From the IMG/VR virus record IMGVR_UViG_3300036864_000076, positions 1 to 37,877 of that record: a stretch of 37,877 nucleotides of DNA. One strand, given 5' to 3'. This stretch comes from a virus. Shown in pieces: positions 30,143-37,258 of this stretch (the first letter of the stretch is position 1; the number at the start of each line of letters is the position of its first letter). Both the position numbers and the translations under genes were made by a program. The notes under the pieces were generated by a model. That model made no database searches, was not told the origin of the DNA, and worked only from the letters and a program-made list of their open reading frames with translations.

Positions 30143-31026
30143 CCGACAGCCTCGCCGCCGCGCTCGCCGAGTTCCAGACCCAGCTGCCCGAGATCCAGAA
30201 GTCCCAGACCGCGAAGGTCGACACTAAGCAAGGCCCCGGCTACAGCTACACCTACGCCGACCTGGCCGGGATCAGCAAGATCGTCATGCCACTGCTCGGC
30301 AAGCTCGGGCTGTCGTTCACGTGCAAGCCGACCTATGCCGGGGAGCCGCCGCGGTTCGTCCTCGCCTACTCGCTGCTCCACCAGTCGGGTGAGTCGATCG
30401 ACGGCGAGTATCCGCTGCCGACCGGTGGCACCCCACAGGCACTCGGCTCAGCGATCACCTACGGCCGCCGCTACTGCTTGTGCGCGGTGACCGGTGTCGC
30501 TCCCGAGGACGACGACGACGGGGCCCGGGCGGCCGGTGCGCAGGCTGAGGAGGGCGCGAGCGAGCTGCGTGACGCGCGTGACGCGGTCCGCGGTGCCTGG
30601 TCCGTCACCTTCGGCGGATGGAACCAGGATGAGGCTGTCGCCTATTACGGGAAGTGGCAGGCGCGGAAGGCGAAGTCGCTGCTTGCTGCTGATGCTGCCG
30701 AGCTGCGCCGGTTCGCCGGGTTCCTCTATGCGCTGCCACCGGCCGACGCTGGCAGCGACCCCACCACCCACGAGCCCACACCGCCGGCAGGCGACCAGCC
30801 GCAGGCCGAGACCAGTCCACCACCGCTCACATCCGAACAGCGCACCAAGATCAACGCGATCATGACCAAGCTGTACGGCCGTGATAGGGCAGCGCGGATC
30901 GGCGCCCTGTCGGCCATGGTCGGCCGCGACATCAAATCCTCCTCGGACCTGACGAAGGCCGAAGCGCGGCAGGTCATCGACGAACTCGAAGGTAAAGAGG
31001 TCGGAGCCTGGCGGGGTGAATCATGA
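30139..31026 (+). CDS. erf: Erf-family single-strand annealing protein
   Basis: Protein of 295 residues. Residues 1-140 match the ERF domain: AAALAEFQTQLPEIQKSQTA, 'GYSYTYADLAGISKIVMPLL' and the diagnostic 'ALGSAITYGRRYCLCAVTGV'. ERF proteins anneal complementary single strands during phage recombination and circularisation. After a Pro/Thr-rich linker, residues 230-290 (KINAIMTKLYGRDRAARIGA, LTKAEARQVIDELEG) form a helical domain common at the C terminus of actinophage annealing proteins. The two ends overlap the neighbouring genes by 4 nt. Confidence 0.9.
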   Translation: MTDSLAAALAEFQTQLPEIQKSQTAKVDTKQGPGYSYTYADLAGISKIVMPLLGKLGLSFTCKPTYAGEPPRFVLAYSLLHQSGESIDGEYPLPTGGTPQALGSAITYGRRYCLCAVTGVAPEDDDDGARAAGAQAEEGASELRDARDAVRGAWSVTFGGWNQDEAVAYYGKWQARKAKSLLAADAAELRRFAGFLYALPPADAGSDPTTHEPTPPAGDQPQAETSPPPLTSEQRTKINAIMTKLYGRDRAARIGALSAMVGRDIKSSSDLTKAEARQVIDELEGKEVGAWRGES

Positions 31027-31340
31027 GCCGCGCGACGGATCTGCTCGACGACCTGCCCGACCTCCCGGCGTTCCTCGCCGCCCGCGCATGCCAGGAACGG
31101 ACCGACCAGCTGCTCGCCGCAGCCGGATGGGACGCATGGCACATCGTCCGCACCGAGCTCCGCGACGTCATCGACTGGCTCGAAGCCGCCGAGAAGAAGG
31201 GGAAGCGGCCGACGCCGGCCGAGGTCGCCAAGGACGAGAAGACGATCCGGGACATGCGCCGGTTCGGGAAGCCGACCCCGAAACAGCAGCAGGACGCTGC
31301 CCGGCTACGGCAAGGCAAGAAGAAGGGAGGCGGCAAGTGA
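31023..31340 (+). CDS. Hypothetical basic protein, 105 aa, next to Erf
   Basis: Protein of 105 residues, mostly helical, acidic at the start (TDLLDDLPDLPAFLAARACQ) and strongly basic at the end (KQQQDAARLRQGKKKGGGK). The basic tail could bind DNA, and its place after the annealing protein suggests a partner role (inference). Start by ATGA overlap, end by GTGA-type coupling. Confidence 0.6.
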   Translation: MSRATDLLDDLPDLPAFLAARACQERTDQLLAAAGWDAWHIVRTELRDVIDWLEAAEKKGKRPTPAEVAKDEKTIRDMRRFGKPTPKQQQDAARLRQGKKKGGGK

Positions 31341-31612
31341 TCGATGATGTGGACTTCTTGGAAGCGGTTGCCCGGCTCGATCGTGAAGAGGCCCGGGTCG
31401 CCGCGCTGGAGGCGAAGCTCGCCGCGGCCTGCGACGTCGTACGCGACCTTGAACGCCGCGCCAACGACCGCCTGTCCGGCAGCCCCGCCCGCGACGCAGG
31501 CCTACACATCCAGGCCGTCATGACCGCTGCGCAGCTGCGCCGTGCATTGGGGATGCCTGAGCGCATCAACAGCAGGCCAGGCTGGCAACTGCGCGAAGCG
31601 TGGCGACCATGA
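31337..31612 (+). CDS. Hypothetical coiled-coil protein, 91 aa
   Basis: Starts at GTG 31337 overlapping the previous stop. The first half is a coiled coil (AVARLDREEARVAALEAKLA), the second half polar and helical (VMTAAQLRRALGMPERINSR). It overlaps the start of the secreted metzincin (ATGA). No family recognised. Confidence 0.6.
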   Translation: MIDDVDFLEAVARLDREEARVAALEAKLAAACDVVRDLERRANDRLSGSPARDAGLHIQAVMTAAQLRRALGMPERINSRPGWQLREAWRP

Positions 31613-32139
31613 GACGCGCCTTGGCGCTGTTCGCGGCCGCAGCACTCGCGTTCATCCCGGCGTCTATCCCGGCGCCGGCTCACGCGGACACGTACATGAA
31701 CTGGCAGTTCAGGCCCGGCCGCATCTGCGTCGACTACCACGGCTGGCAGTTCTGGCCCACCGCCGAGGCCACCCGCCGTTGGGATGCGTCGAAGCTGTGG
31801 CTGGTGGCGTGGTGGTCGTGTTCGTCGCAGCCGCGCAACATGACCGTCGTGCTCCGCACTTATCAGGACGCCGCGGTGCACGCTTGTGCGACGACCGACC
31901 CCGGGCCTGCGCTGGACGCCGGCGGCTACGTGCGGCAGATGAGCATCTGGTTGAACACAGCGCCGCAGGCCAAGGCCGGATGCTGGGCCACCTACGGGAT
32001 GCGGGCCCACGTCATCTCACACGAACTCGGTCATGCGCTGGGGCTCGGCCACCCGGACCCGCGGTGCGTGTGCGTCATGTCGTACTGGGCGTACCAGTGG
32101 GCGACGCGGCTGGACATCTACCACGTCAACGCGCGATGA
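31609..32139 (+). CDS. Secreted zinc metalloprotease of the metzincin type
   Basis: Protein of 176 residues with a signal peptide (MRRALALFAAAALAFIPASI; cleavage near 23-26 after AHA). The mature part is small and ends with HELGHALGLGH, the HExxHxxGxxH zinc motif of metzincins, followed by CVCVMSYW as the Met-turn. Size and motif fit matrixin/snapalysin-like small secreted proteases of actinomycetes. Two CW/C-x-C cysteine pairs recur in the related protein at 19295-19948, which lacks the zinc motif. It is unusual to find a secreted protease in the replication/recombination operon; its substrate is unknown. Confidence 0.85.
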   Translation: MRRALALFAAAALAFIPASIPAPAHADTYMNWQFRPGRICVDYHGWQFWPTAEATRRWDASKLWLVAWWSCSSQPRNMTVVLRTYQDAAVHACATTDPGPALDAGGYVRQMSIWLNTAPQAKAGCWATYGMRAHVISHELGHALGLGHPDPRCVCVMSYWAYQWATRLDIYHVNAR

Positions 32140-32465
32140 GGACGCCGCTTGCGCCACGATCTGTGTCGCGGGCTGGACATCGAAGGTGCGGCCGCCGGCG
32201 TCCCTACACCAGCGCGCTGGAGCGGCGCCAGATCCGCGAACTTGGGCTGCCTGGTGGGCCGGCCGACTACGAAGAGGACCACCTGATGCCGCTCGCGTTG
32301 GGTGGTGCACCCCGCGACCCGGCGAACCTGCGACCGGTGCCACTCGCCGTCGCCGAACAGCACGACCTGTGGGAGACGCGGCTCCACAAGGCCGTGTGTG
32401 ACGGCAGCCTGACACTGGCTGCGGCGCAACACCGGATGAGCGAGACCAAGACGGGCCTGCGATGA
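32136..32465 (+). CDS. HNH-like protein (DH-x-PL-x-LGG type)
   Basis: Protein of 109 residues, ATGA-coupled to the protease gene. It contains 'YEEDHLMPLALGGAPRDPAN' followed by LRPVPL, then AVCDGSLTLAAAQHRM, a pattern shared by a group of HNH-fold proteins with a DH pair and Asn but no zinc cysteines. The start is rich in Arg (GHRRCGRRRPYTSALERRQI), matching the RPYT-x-x-L region seen before this motif in bacterial relatives. No signal peptide is evident. Nuclease activity is likely but not certain. Confidence 0.7.
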   Translation: MRTPLAPRSVSRAGHRRCGRRRPYTSALERRQIRELGLPGGPADYEEDHLMPLALGGAPRDPANLRPVPLAVAEQHDLWETRLHKAVCDGSLTLAAAQHRMSETKTGLR

Positions 32466-32524
32466 GAGCGGCGCTTGCCTCAGACAACGTTGACCTAAGC
32501 AACCAGAACGGAGAAACCCTGTGA
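32462..32524 (+). CDS. Micro-ORF, 20 aa, coupled at both ends
   Basis: ATG 32462 overlaps the stop of the gene before it (ATGA), and its own TGA overlaps the GTG start of the next gene (GTGA). The product is 20 residues, polar and acidic. The double overlap suggests a translated leader that couples the two flanking genes rather than a protein with a function. I would not rely on it without ribosome data. Confidence 0.35.
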   Translation: MRAALASDNVDLSNQNGETL

Positions 32525-32787
32525 CACAAAGCGAAAACCTCCCCGACCTTGAGAGCACCAAGCTCAGGTTCACCGGCGTCAAATACCAGAGCCTCAACCG
32601 CAACTTCAAGCGCGGCGACGAGCACGAGTTCATCGTCAGAGGCACCGTGGTCATGGTCGGTGAGGAGACCTTGAAGGACGGTCATGCTGGGCAGGTCGTC
32701 AAGCTCGACGTGCTGTGGATCCGGCCGACGTCGTTCGAGGAGCCCGAGGACCCGAACCAGCCGACCCTGCTCGGAGCCGACGACTGA
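32521..32787 (+). CDS. Hypothetical protein, 88 aa
   Basis: Starts at GTG 32521, with GGAGA 6-10 nt upstream. A likely small beta-barrel (KLRFTGVKYQSLNRNFKRGD, EFIVRGTVVMVGEETLKDGH, VVKLDVLWIRP) with an acidic end. The layout recalls small phage DNA-metabolism or recombination accessory proteins that follow Erf-type genes, but no family is certain. Confidence 0.62.
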   Translation: MTQSENLPDLESTKLRFTGVKYQSLNRNFKRGDEHEFIVRGTVVMVGEETLKDGHAGQVVKLDVLWIRPTSFEEPEDPNQPTLLGADD

Positions 32788-32834
32788 TGGCCAAGCCGAT
32801 CCGCATCGCCCGCGATCTGTCACAAGGCCTCTAA
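32787..32834 (+). CDS. Micro-ORF, 15 aa
   Basis: ATG 32787 in a TGATG junction opens a 15-residue basic frame ending TAA at 32832-32834, just before the AAGGGAG site of the next gene. It may be only a spacer read through by coupled ribosomes. Weak support. Confidence 0.25.
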   Translation: MAKPIRIARDLSQGL

Positions 32835-32845
32835 GGGAGCGAGCA

Positions 32846-33034
32846 GTGGCGCACGTCTGCCGGCCACCCGGCGAACAACCCCCAGGCACCGTGTGGGCGT
32901 GCACCATCTGCCACCTCAACTACCAGTACGGGCCCGTCGCCGTCTCCGAGCTCGGCGGCCGTGTCCTCCACCTGTGGGTACGGATCGGGCGACCCTTCTG
33001 GACCCCTTACGGCAACCCCAAGGCGGCACCATGA
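32846..33034 (+). CDS. Small zinc-knuckle-like protein, 62 aa
   Basis: Starts at GTG 32846 with a strong AAGGGAG site. It contains VCRPPGEQPPGTVWACTICH, a Cys-Pro-rich pattern followed by C-x2-C, which resembles short actinomycete zinc-ribbon proteins. The end is aromatic and basic (WVRIGRPFWTPYGNPK). No function known. ATGA overlap with the next gene. Confidence 0.65.
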   Translation: MAHVCRPPGEQPPGTVWACTICHLNYQYGPVAVSELGGRVLHLWVRIGRPFWTPYGNPKAAP

Positions 33035-33234
33035 CCGACGATATTGCTGCTCTAGAGGCCCGTTGGCACGAGGCAGCCCGAAAGGAAGGGCCGAAGTCCT
33101 GGGCAGCGGAGAATGCGGCCTGGGATGCCATGGAGACTGCCAAACGAGCAGCAGGTATGTGCATCGAACCCGGCTGTCGTTCAGCTGGGTTCGATGCCGA
33201 CGGCCGCTGCAGCGAGCATCCCGTATTCCCATGA
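33031..33234 (+). CDS. Hypothetical protein with C-terminal Cys/His motif, 67 aa
   Basis: Sixty-seven residues, helical at the start (ALEARWHEAARKEGPKSWAA) with a Cys/His group at the end (MCIEPGCRSAGFDADGRCSE, then HP), a possible zinc site. ATGA coupled on both sides, including to the RusA-like gene. An 11-bp inverted repeat lies in its C-terminal codons. Confidence 0.6.
   Translation: MTDDIAALEARWHEAARKEGPKSWAAENAAWDAMETAKRAAGMCIEPGCRSAGFDADGRCSEHPVFP
33161..33197. repeat. 11-bp perfect inverted repeat within a small gene
   Basis: GCATCGAACCC (33161-33171) and GGGTTCGATGC (33187-33197) pair exactly, with a 15-nt loop. It contains GGTTCGAT, the consensus of a tRNA T-loop, but no tRNA fold surrounds it. 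It could be an RNA hairpin upstream of the RusA gene. Confidence 0.55.
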
Positions 33235-33740
33235 CCACGCTGGAGCAGACGACGTGGGGCGTGTGGGTGCCCGGCATCCCCCGCCCCAAAGGCTCCATGA
33301 AATGTGTCGGGCGCCGCGGCCCCATCAAACACGCCCTCGTCGAGCAAGTCGACAACGAGGCATGGCGCCGCCAAGTCACCGCCGCCGGCCGCGCCCTCCC
33401 CGTCCACGGTCTCACCTGCCCCGTCGCGCTCTCCGTCACCTTCACACTGCCCCGCCCCACCTCGCACTACGGCACAGGCCGCAACGCCGGCCGGGTCCTC
33501 GACACGGCCCCCGCATGGCCCACAGGCCGCGGCACAGGCGACTGGGACAAGTACGCACGCATCATCGGCGACGCCTGGCAGATCAAAGGCGGAGCCGGCG
33601 TCATCGTCGACGACAGCCAAATCGTCAACGGCGTGGTGTGGAAGTGCTACCCGGACACGCCCGGCTGCCCAGACCGCAGGCCCACCCCTGGCGCCGTCAT
33701 CCGCCTCTACCTCATCGACGAAAGGGAGACCCTGCTGTGA
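33231..33740 (+). CDS. rusA: RusA-family Holliday junction resolvase
   Basis: Protein of 169 residues. It starts WVPGIPRPKGSMKCVGRRG, then has a long strand-turn region 'SVTFTLPRPTSHYGTGRNAG' and the acidic core 'GDWDKYARIIGDAWQ' followed by VIVDDSQIVNG, which carries the conserved aspartates of RusA. RusA dimers resolve four-way junctions made during recombination, which fits the Erf-type annealing protein upstream. The start is fixed by a 4-nt overlap. Confidence 0.9.
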   Translation: MTTLEQTTWGVWVPGIPRPKGSMKCVGRRGPIKHALVEQVDNEAWRRQVTAAGRALPVHGLTCPVALSVTFTLPRPTSHYGTGRNAGRVLDTAPAWPTGRGTGDWDKYARIIGDAWQIKGGAGVIVDDSQIVNGVVWKCYPDTPGCPDRRPTPGAVIRLYLIDERETLL

Positions 33741-34405
33741 GGCCACGCCTGCTCGACTTGTTTTGCGGCGCTGGCGGCTGCTCAGTCGGGTACGACCGCG
33801 CAGGGTTCGAAGTGTGGGGAGTCGATGTCTACTACCACAAGGACTACCCGTACCGGCTCACCGTCGCCGACGCTCTGGACGTCCTTCAAGACAAGGCGTT
33901 CCTCGACTTGTTCGAGGTCATCCACGCATCCCCACCCTGCCAGGAGCACACTCGCGCAAAGCATCTCCGAGCAGCGCAGGGCAAAGTTGTTCGCGAGGAT
34001 GCGCAAGACCTCGTCGTCCCCGTCCGGGCCGCCCTGATAGAAGGCTGGCGCGGCCCCTACGTCATAGAGAACGTTGAGGGCGCCCCCATCCGCTCCGACG
34101 CGTTGCTCTGCGGGTCAGCGTTCGGGTTGAAGGTGCGCCGGCACCGCTGCTTCGAGACGAACGTGCCACTGGGGCTCCAGCTCGGGTGCCGGCATGCTGA
34201 GCAGGGCCGCCCTGTTGGTGTCTACGGCTCCGCAGCCGATGACATCCCCGCTGGTGGCCGCACCGCCCGGACAGTCAAGGAAGCCGGCGAGGCCATGGGC
34301 ACCGAGTGGATCACCCGATGGGCCGACCAGGTAGAAGCCGTCCCGCCGGCATACACGCAGTTCATCGGCGAGCAGCTGCTGACCCAAGTCCGGCAGGTGG
34401 CCTGA
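33737..34405 (+). CDS. DNA cytosine-5 methyltransferase
   Basis: Protein of 222 residues, small for the family, starting at GTG 33737 (GTGA overlap). Motif I is LLDLFCGAGGCSVGYDRAGF, motif IV ASPPCQEHT with catalytic C68, motif VI VIENVEGAP, and motif VIII RRHRCFE; the end has AYTQFIGEQL (motif X). The target-recognition region between VIII and IX is short. It methylates cytosine C5 in a site that cannot be predicted. No restriction enzyme gene lies next to it, so it may protect phage DNA. Confidence 0.92.
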   Translation: MRPRLLDLFCGAGGCSVGYDRAGFEVWGVDVYYHKDYPYRLTVADALDVLQDKAFLDLFEVIHASPPCQEHTRAKHLRAAQGKVVREDAQDLVVPVRAALIEGWRGPYVIENVEGAPIRSDALLCGSAFGLKVRRHRCFETNVPLGLQLGCRHAEQGRPVGVYGSAADDIPAGGRTARTVKEAGEAMGTEWITRWADQVEAVPPAYTQFIGEQLLTQVRQVA

Positions 34406-34776
34406 TGGACATCGTCCGCATCACTAAACACCCCCACGACCACAGCATCGTCCTCCTCCACGTCCCCCACTCCTGCAACGAGCTCATGGGCCGTTACGAG
34501 CCCGCCCAACTCGTCCCCGACTTGAAGGCCTACCTGCTCCACATCGACCAGCTCGACAGCCTCGAACGGTTCGCCACCTACACCGGGCTGTACCTCATCG
34601 ACGAACGCGGCCAGACCCCCGCCCAACTCCACCGCGGCCAGCTGTGCGACATCTGCCAGAAGCCCCGCAAAGCCTGCCAGGAAGCCGCCGGCAACACCGG
34701 CAATCTCCACGACCACGACTACATCCCCACTGCCCGAGCCGACCTCCAACGAGCCCTGACACCTCCGGAGAGCTGA
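34405..34776 (+). CDS. Hypothetical His-rich protein, 123 aa
   Basis: Protein of 123 residues with an unusual His-rich start (VRITKHPHDHSIVLLHVPHS), then helices and a C-terminal CDICQKPRKACQEAAG cluster followed by HDHDYIP. It could bind metal through its Cys/His residues. TGATG start between the two methyltransferase-region genes. No family recognised. Confidence 0.58.
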   Translation: MDIVRITKHPHDHSIVLLHVPHSCNELMGRYEPAQLVPDLKAYLLHIDQLDSLERFATYTGLYLIDERGQTPAQLHRGQLCDICQKPRKACQEAAGNTGNLHDHDYIPTARADLQRALTPPES

Positions 34777-35174
34777 TGCGCACCTATGACGAAATGTGGG
34801 CCAGCGCTCGTGAGGAGAGCGCATTCAGCAACGGCACCGAGTGGGAATGCTGGTCAGCGAACTGGTGCGACCGCTGCATCCACGATAAGCCCGCGCGGCA
34901 AGGCGACGAGGGCAATGGCTGCCCACTGATCCTGATCGGCTTCTGCGGGCGCACACCGCTGGAATGGATGGAGCACGAGAGATTCAGCCTCGGCGACCGG
35001 TACCACTGCATCGAGTTCCGCGACGAAGACGATGGCCCAACCGAGCCTCCCGGTCCGTCGCCGCAGTGCCCAGGACAGGGCGAGCTGTTCGACCCGGCGC
35101 CGTACGAGGGTGTGCGCATGTTCGCAGACATCGTCCCCGTCCGGGCCGCCCTGACACCCGTGGATGAGCAATGA
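34776..35174 (+). CDS. Hypothetical Cys-rich protein, 132 aa
   Basis: Protein of 132 residues. The middle has EWECWSANWCDRCIHDKPAR and NGCPLILIGFCGRTP, with four or more cysteines and aromatic residues, a pattern I have seen in other actinophage early proteins but cannot name. The last third is acidic and proline-rich. Overlaps the amino-methyltransferase start. Confidence 0.6.
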   Translation: MRTYDEMWASAREESAFSNGTEWECWSANWCDRCIHDKPARQGDEGNGCPLILIGFCGRTPLEWMEHERFSLGDRYHCIEFRDEDDGPTEPPGPSPQCPGQGELFDPAPYEGVRMFADIVPVRAALTPVDEQ

Positions 35175-36349
35175 TGCGCTCCCACCTCGGCACGGCAGCT
35201 GTCATCCGCGGCGACGCCCGGGCCCTGCCGCTCGCGGATAACAGCGTCGACTTGATCGTGTCCAGCCCGCCTTACTTCGCGCTCCGCTCCTATCAGGATG
35301 GCGGCGAGCACTACGCCGGCCAAATCGGCAGCGAGCCCACCCCGGCCGAGTTCGTCGACTCGCTGATCGAGGTGACACGCGAGTGTGTGCGGGTGTTGAA
35401 GCCGTCGGGGTCGCTGTGGATCAACCTCGGCGATACGTACTCGGCGTACAACCGGAACCGTGGCGCGGGCGGCACATTATCGGCCCGGACTGATGGCGGC
35501 CGCGGATCCGTGACCGAACGCGGTCTACCTGCTGGTGCCCCGCGCGCCAAGTCCCTGATGGGCATCCCGTGGCGGTACGCGCTGCGCTGCATCGACGACC
35601 TCGACCTCATCCTCCGCGCCGAGATCATCTGGTCCAAACCGAACGGGCTCCCCGAATCCGTCACCGACCGGGTCCGCCGCTCCCACGAACAGTGGTTCCA
35701 CTTCACGCTGGAGCCGCGGTACTACAGCGCCGTCGACGAGATCCGCGAACCGCACGCAAGGAACGGGATGCAGACCACAGAGCCGAATCCGCTCGGGAAG
35801 CTGCCCGGCAGCGTCTGGAGCATCCCCACCGAACCCCTCACCGTCCCCGCCCACCTCGGCATTGACCACTTCGCCGCGTTCCCACTCGAATGGCCCCGCC
35901 GCATCATCCAAGGCTGGTCACCACCCGGCATCTGCACCGCCTGCGGCGAAGGACGACGGCCCATCAGCGACGCGCAGACTTACCCGACACAAGGCCCAAA
36001 TCGCGCCGTGAAACACAATGTTGACCGCAAAGATCATGGCGGTAGTGACGGGCGGCTCGCGACAGTGCGGTCGATCACCGGCTACGCCTGCGCCTGCCCC
36101 GAACCCACCGCCCCCACCCGCCCCAGCGTCGTTCTTGACCCGTTCGGCGGGACCGGCACTACCGCCCTCGCCGCCCGCGCCCTCGGCCGGCACGGCATCA
36201 GCATCGACATGTCCGCCGACTACAGCAGCCTCGCCTGCTGGCGCACCACCGACGAACGCGAACTCGCCAAAGCCATGCGCGTCCCCAAACCGGCGGTCCA
36301 GGTCGACGGGCAAGCATCCATGTTCGACTTCCTTGAGGAGGCGCAGTGA
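35171..36349 (+). CDS. DNA N4-cytosine or N6-adenine methyltransferase (beta class)
   Basis: Protein of 392 residues (ATG 35171, or ATG 35174). Motif IV SPPY is at residues 32-35 (DLIVSSPPYFALRSY). The SAM-binding motif comes later (VLDPFGGTGTTALAARALGR, D323), the order of beta-class enzymes. The SPPY form fits N4-cytosine methyltransferases, though adenine cannot be excluded. A long middle section (about 60-300) should recognise DNA; the CTACGEG pair in it could bind zinc. No paired endonuclease is seen, so a solitary, anti-restriction role is likely (inference). Confidence 0.9.
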   Translation: MMRSHLGTAAVIRGDARALPLADNSVDLIVSSPPYFALRSYQDGGEHYAGQIGSEPTPAEFVDSLIEVTRECVRVLKPSGSLWINLGDTYSAYNRNRGAGGTLSARTDGGRGSVTERGLPAGAPRAKSLMGIPWRYALRCIDDLDLILRAEIIWSKPNGLPESVTDRVRRSHEQWFHFTLEPRYYSAVDEIREPHARNGMQTTEPNPLGKLPGSVWSIPTEPLTVPAHLGIDHFAAFPLEWPRRIIQGWSPPGICTACGEGRRPISDAQTYPTQGPNRAVKHNVDRKDHGGSDGRLATVRSITGYACACPEPTAPTRPSVVLDPFGGTGTTALAARALGRHGISIDMSADYSSLACWRTTDERELAKAMRVPKPAVQVDGQASMFDFLEEAQ

Positions 36350-36684
36350 CGTGGTTCCGGGTAGACGACAACCTCGCCTTCCACCCCAAAGTCCTCCAAG
36401 CCCAGAACGCCGCCATGGGCCTATGGGTCCGCGCCGGCTCATGGTCATCGCAGCAGCTCACCGACGGCTACATCCCAACGGAGATCGTCCGTAGCATCGG
36501 CAGCACCACACAAGCTGGTGCACTCGTCCGATCCGGGCTGTGGATCCCCACCGGAGACGGCTACGAGTTCCACCAATGGGAAGAGCGGCAACCCACCCGC
36601 AAGACCATCGAGGACCAACGCGCCGCCACCGCTGAACGTGTCCGGAAGTGGCGTGACAAACGGCGTGACGAACATGACGAGTAG
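36346..36684 (+). CDS. DnaD/replication initiator-like protein, possibly shortened by a frameshift
   Basis: Protein of 112 residues from GTG 36346 with GAGGAG 6-11 nt upstream. It contains 'WFRVDDNLAFHPKVLQAQNA', AMGLWVRAGSWSSQQLTDGY and GLWIPTGDGYEFHQWEERQP, a winged-helix type N-terminal part found in actinophage replication initiators. It ends abruptly after the KWRDKRRDEHDE run. In the +1 frame the sequence goes on as GVTN/ACSNGVTNAAPYPTRPVP to a stop at 36829, which looks like the family's usual variable tail, so a 1-nt indel near 36670-36690 is suspected. Confidence 0.7.
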   Translation: MTWFRVDDNLAFHPKVLQAQNAAMGLWVRAGSWSSQQLTDGYIPTEIVRSIGSTTQAGALVRSGLWIPTGDGYEFHQWEERQPTRKTIEDQRAATAERVRKWRDKRRDEHDE

Positions 36685-36707
36685 CGCGTGTAGTAACGGT
36701 GTTACTA
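36650..36707 (+). repeat. Tandem 12-bp repeat and 7-bp inverted repeat at the end of the DnaD-like gene
   Basis: GGCGTGACAAAC (36650-36661) and GGCGTGACGAAC (36662-36673) are adjacent and differ at one base. A bit later TAGTAAC (36691-36697) and GTTACTA (36701-36707) form a 7-bp inverted repeat with GGT between. The first repeat codes in the end of the DnaD-like gene; the rest is at or after its stop. Confidence 0.6.
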
Positions 36708-36864
36708 ACGCCGCCCCCTACCCTACCCGACCCGTACCCAAAGTACTTAAGGGCTGGTGCCGTCTCTCAGTGCACGCACTAGCACTAGGGCCGAAGATGG
36801 ATCCGCCGGCTGGCTGGTACAGGCCCTAACGCGCGAGCCCCTGTGAAAAACCCAAGGAGACCCT
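36685..36864 (+). other. 180-nt gap without an independent gene
   Basis: No independent ORF is supported here. The first 145 nt are open in the +1 frame of the preceding gene and may be its displaced C-terminal coding sequence. After that come a stretch with GTGAAAAACCC and an AAGGAGA ribosome-binding site that serves the next gene. Confidence 0.5.
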
Positions 36865-37041
36865 GTGGACAACCCACACAGCTACGAAGCACGGATGATG
36901 CGCGAGAGCAATCCGCGGATCCTAGCCCTGCTGGAGGAAGCGAAGAGGCTGCACGACGAATGGGGCTGTGACTGCGATCCGAAATACACGACAGTATGTC
37001 CACGATTCCAGAAGGCAATCCTGGAGGCGAACCGACGATGA
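36865..37041 (+). CDS. Small protein with Cys cluster, 58 aa
   Basis: GTG 36865 follows an AAGGAGA site by 4 nt. Helical start (ESNPRILALLEEAKRLHDEW), then GCDCDPKYTTVCPRF with three cysteines that may bind metal, and a helical end. ATGA overlap with the next gene. Confidence 0.58.
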   Translation: MDNPHSYEARMMRESNPRILALLEEAKRLHDEWGCDCDPKYTTVCPRFQKAILEANRR

Positions 37042-37244
37042 GGGCATTCCTGACCGGCGCCATCATCGGACTCACCGGCTACACACTCGGCATCATCGCC
37101 GCACGCTACTTCGCCCGCCACAGCGATCCAGTCGGCAATGAGCAGGCTGGCGTCGAGCGTTACCGCCGGATAGCCGGACTGAACTTGACCCCCGAGGAAC
37201 GTCTGCGGCAGGCCAAGGACGCGCACACCAACCCCGAGACCTGA
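37038..37244 (+). CDS. Membrane protein, 68 aa
   Basis: One N-terminal hydrophobic segment (FLTGAIIGLTGYTLGIIAAR) followed by a charged soluble tail with an LTPEERLRQAKDAH helix. ATGA start. It lies just upstream of the HNH gene. No family recognised. Confidence 0.6.
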   Translation: MRAFLTGAIIGLTGYTLGIIAARYFARHSDPVGNEQAGVERYRRIAGLNLTPEERLRQAKDAHTNPET

Positions 37245-37258
37245 GGCACACTCAGACC

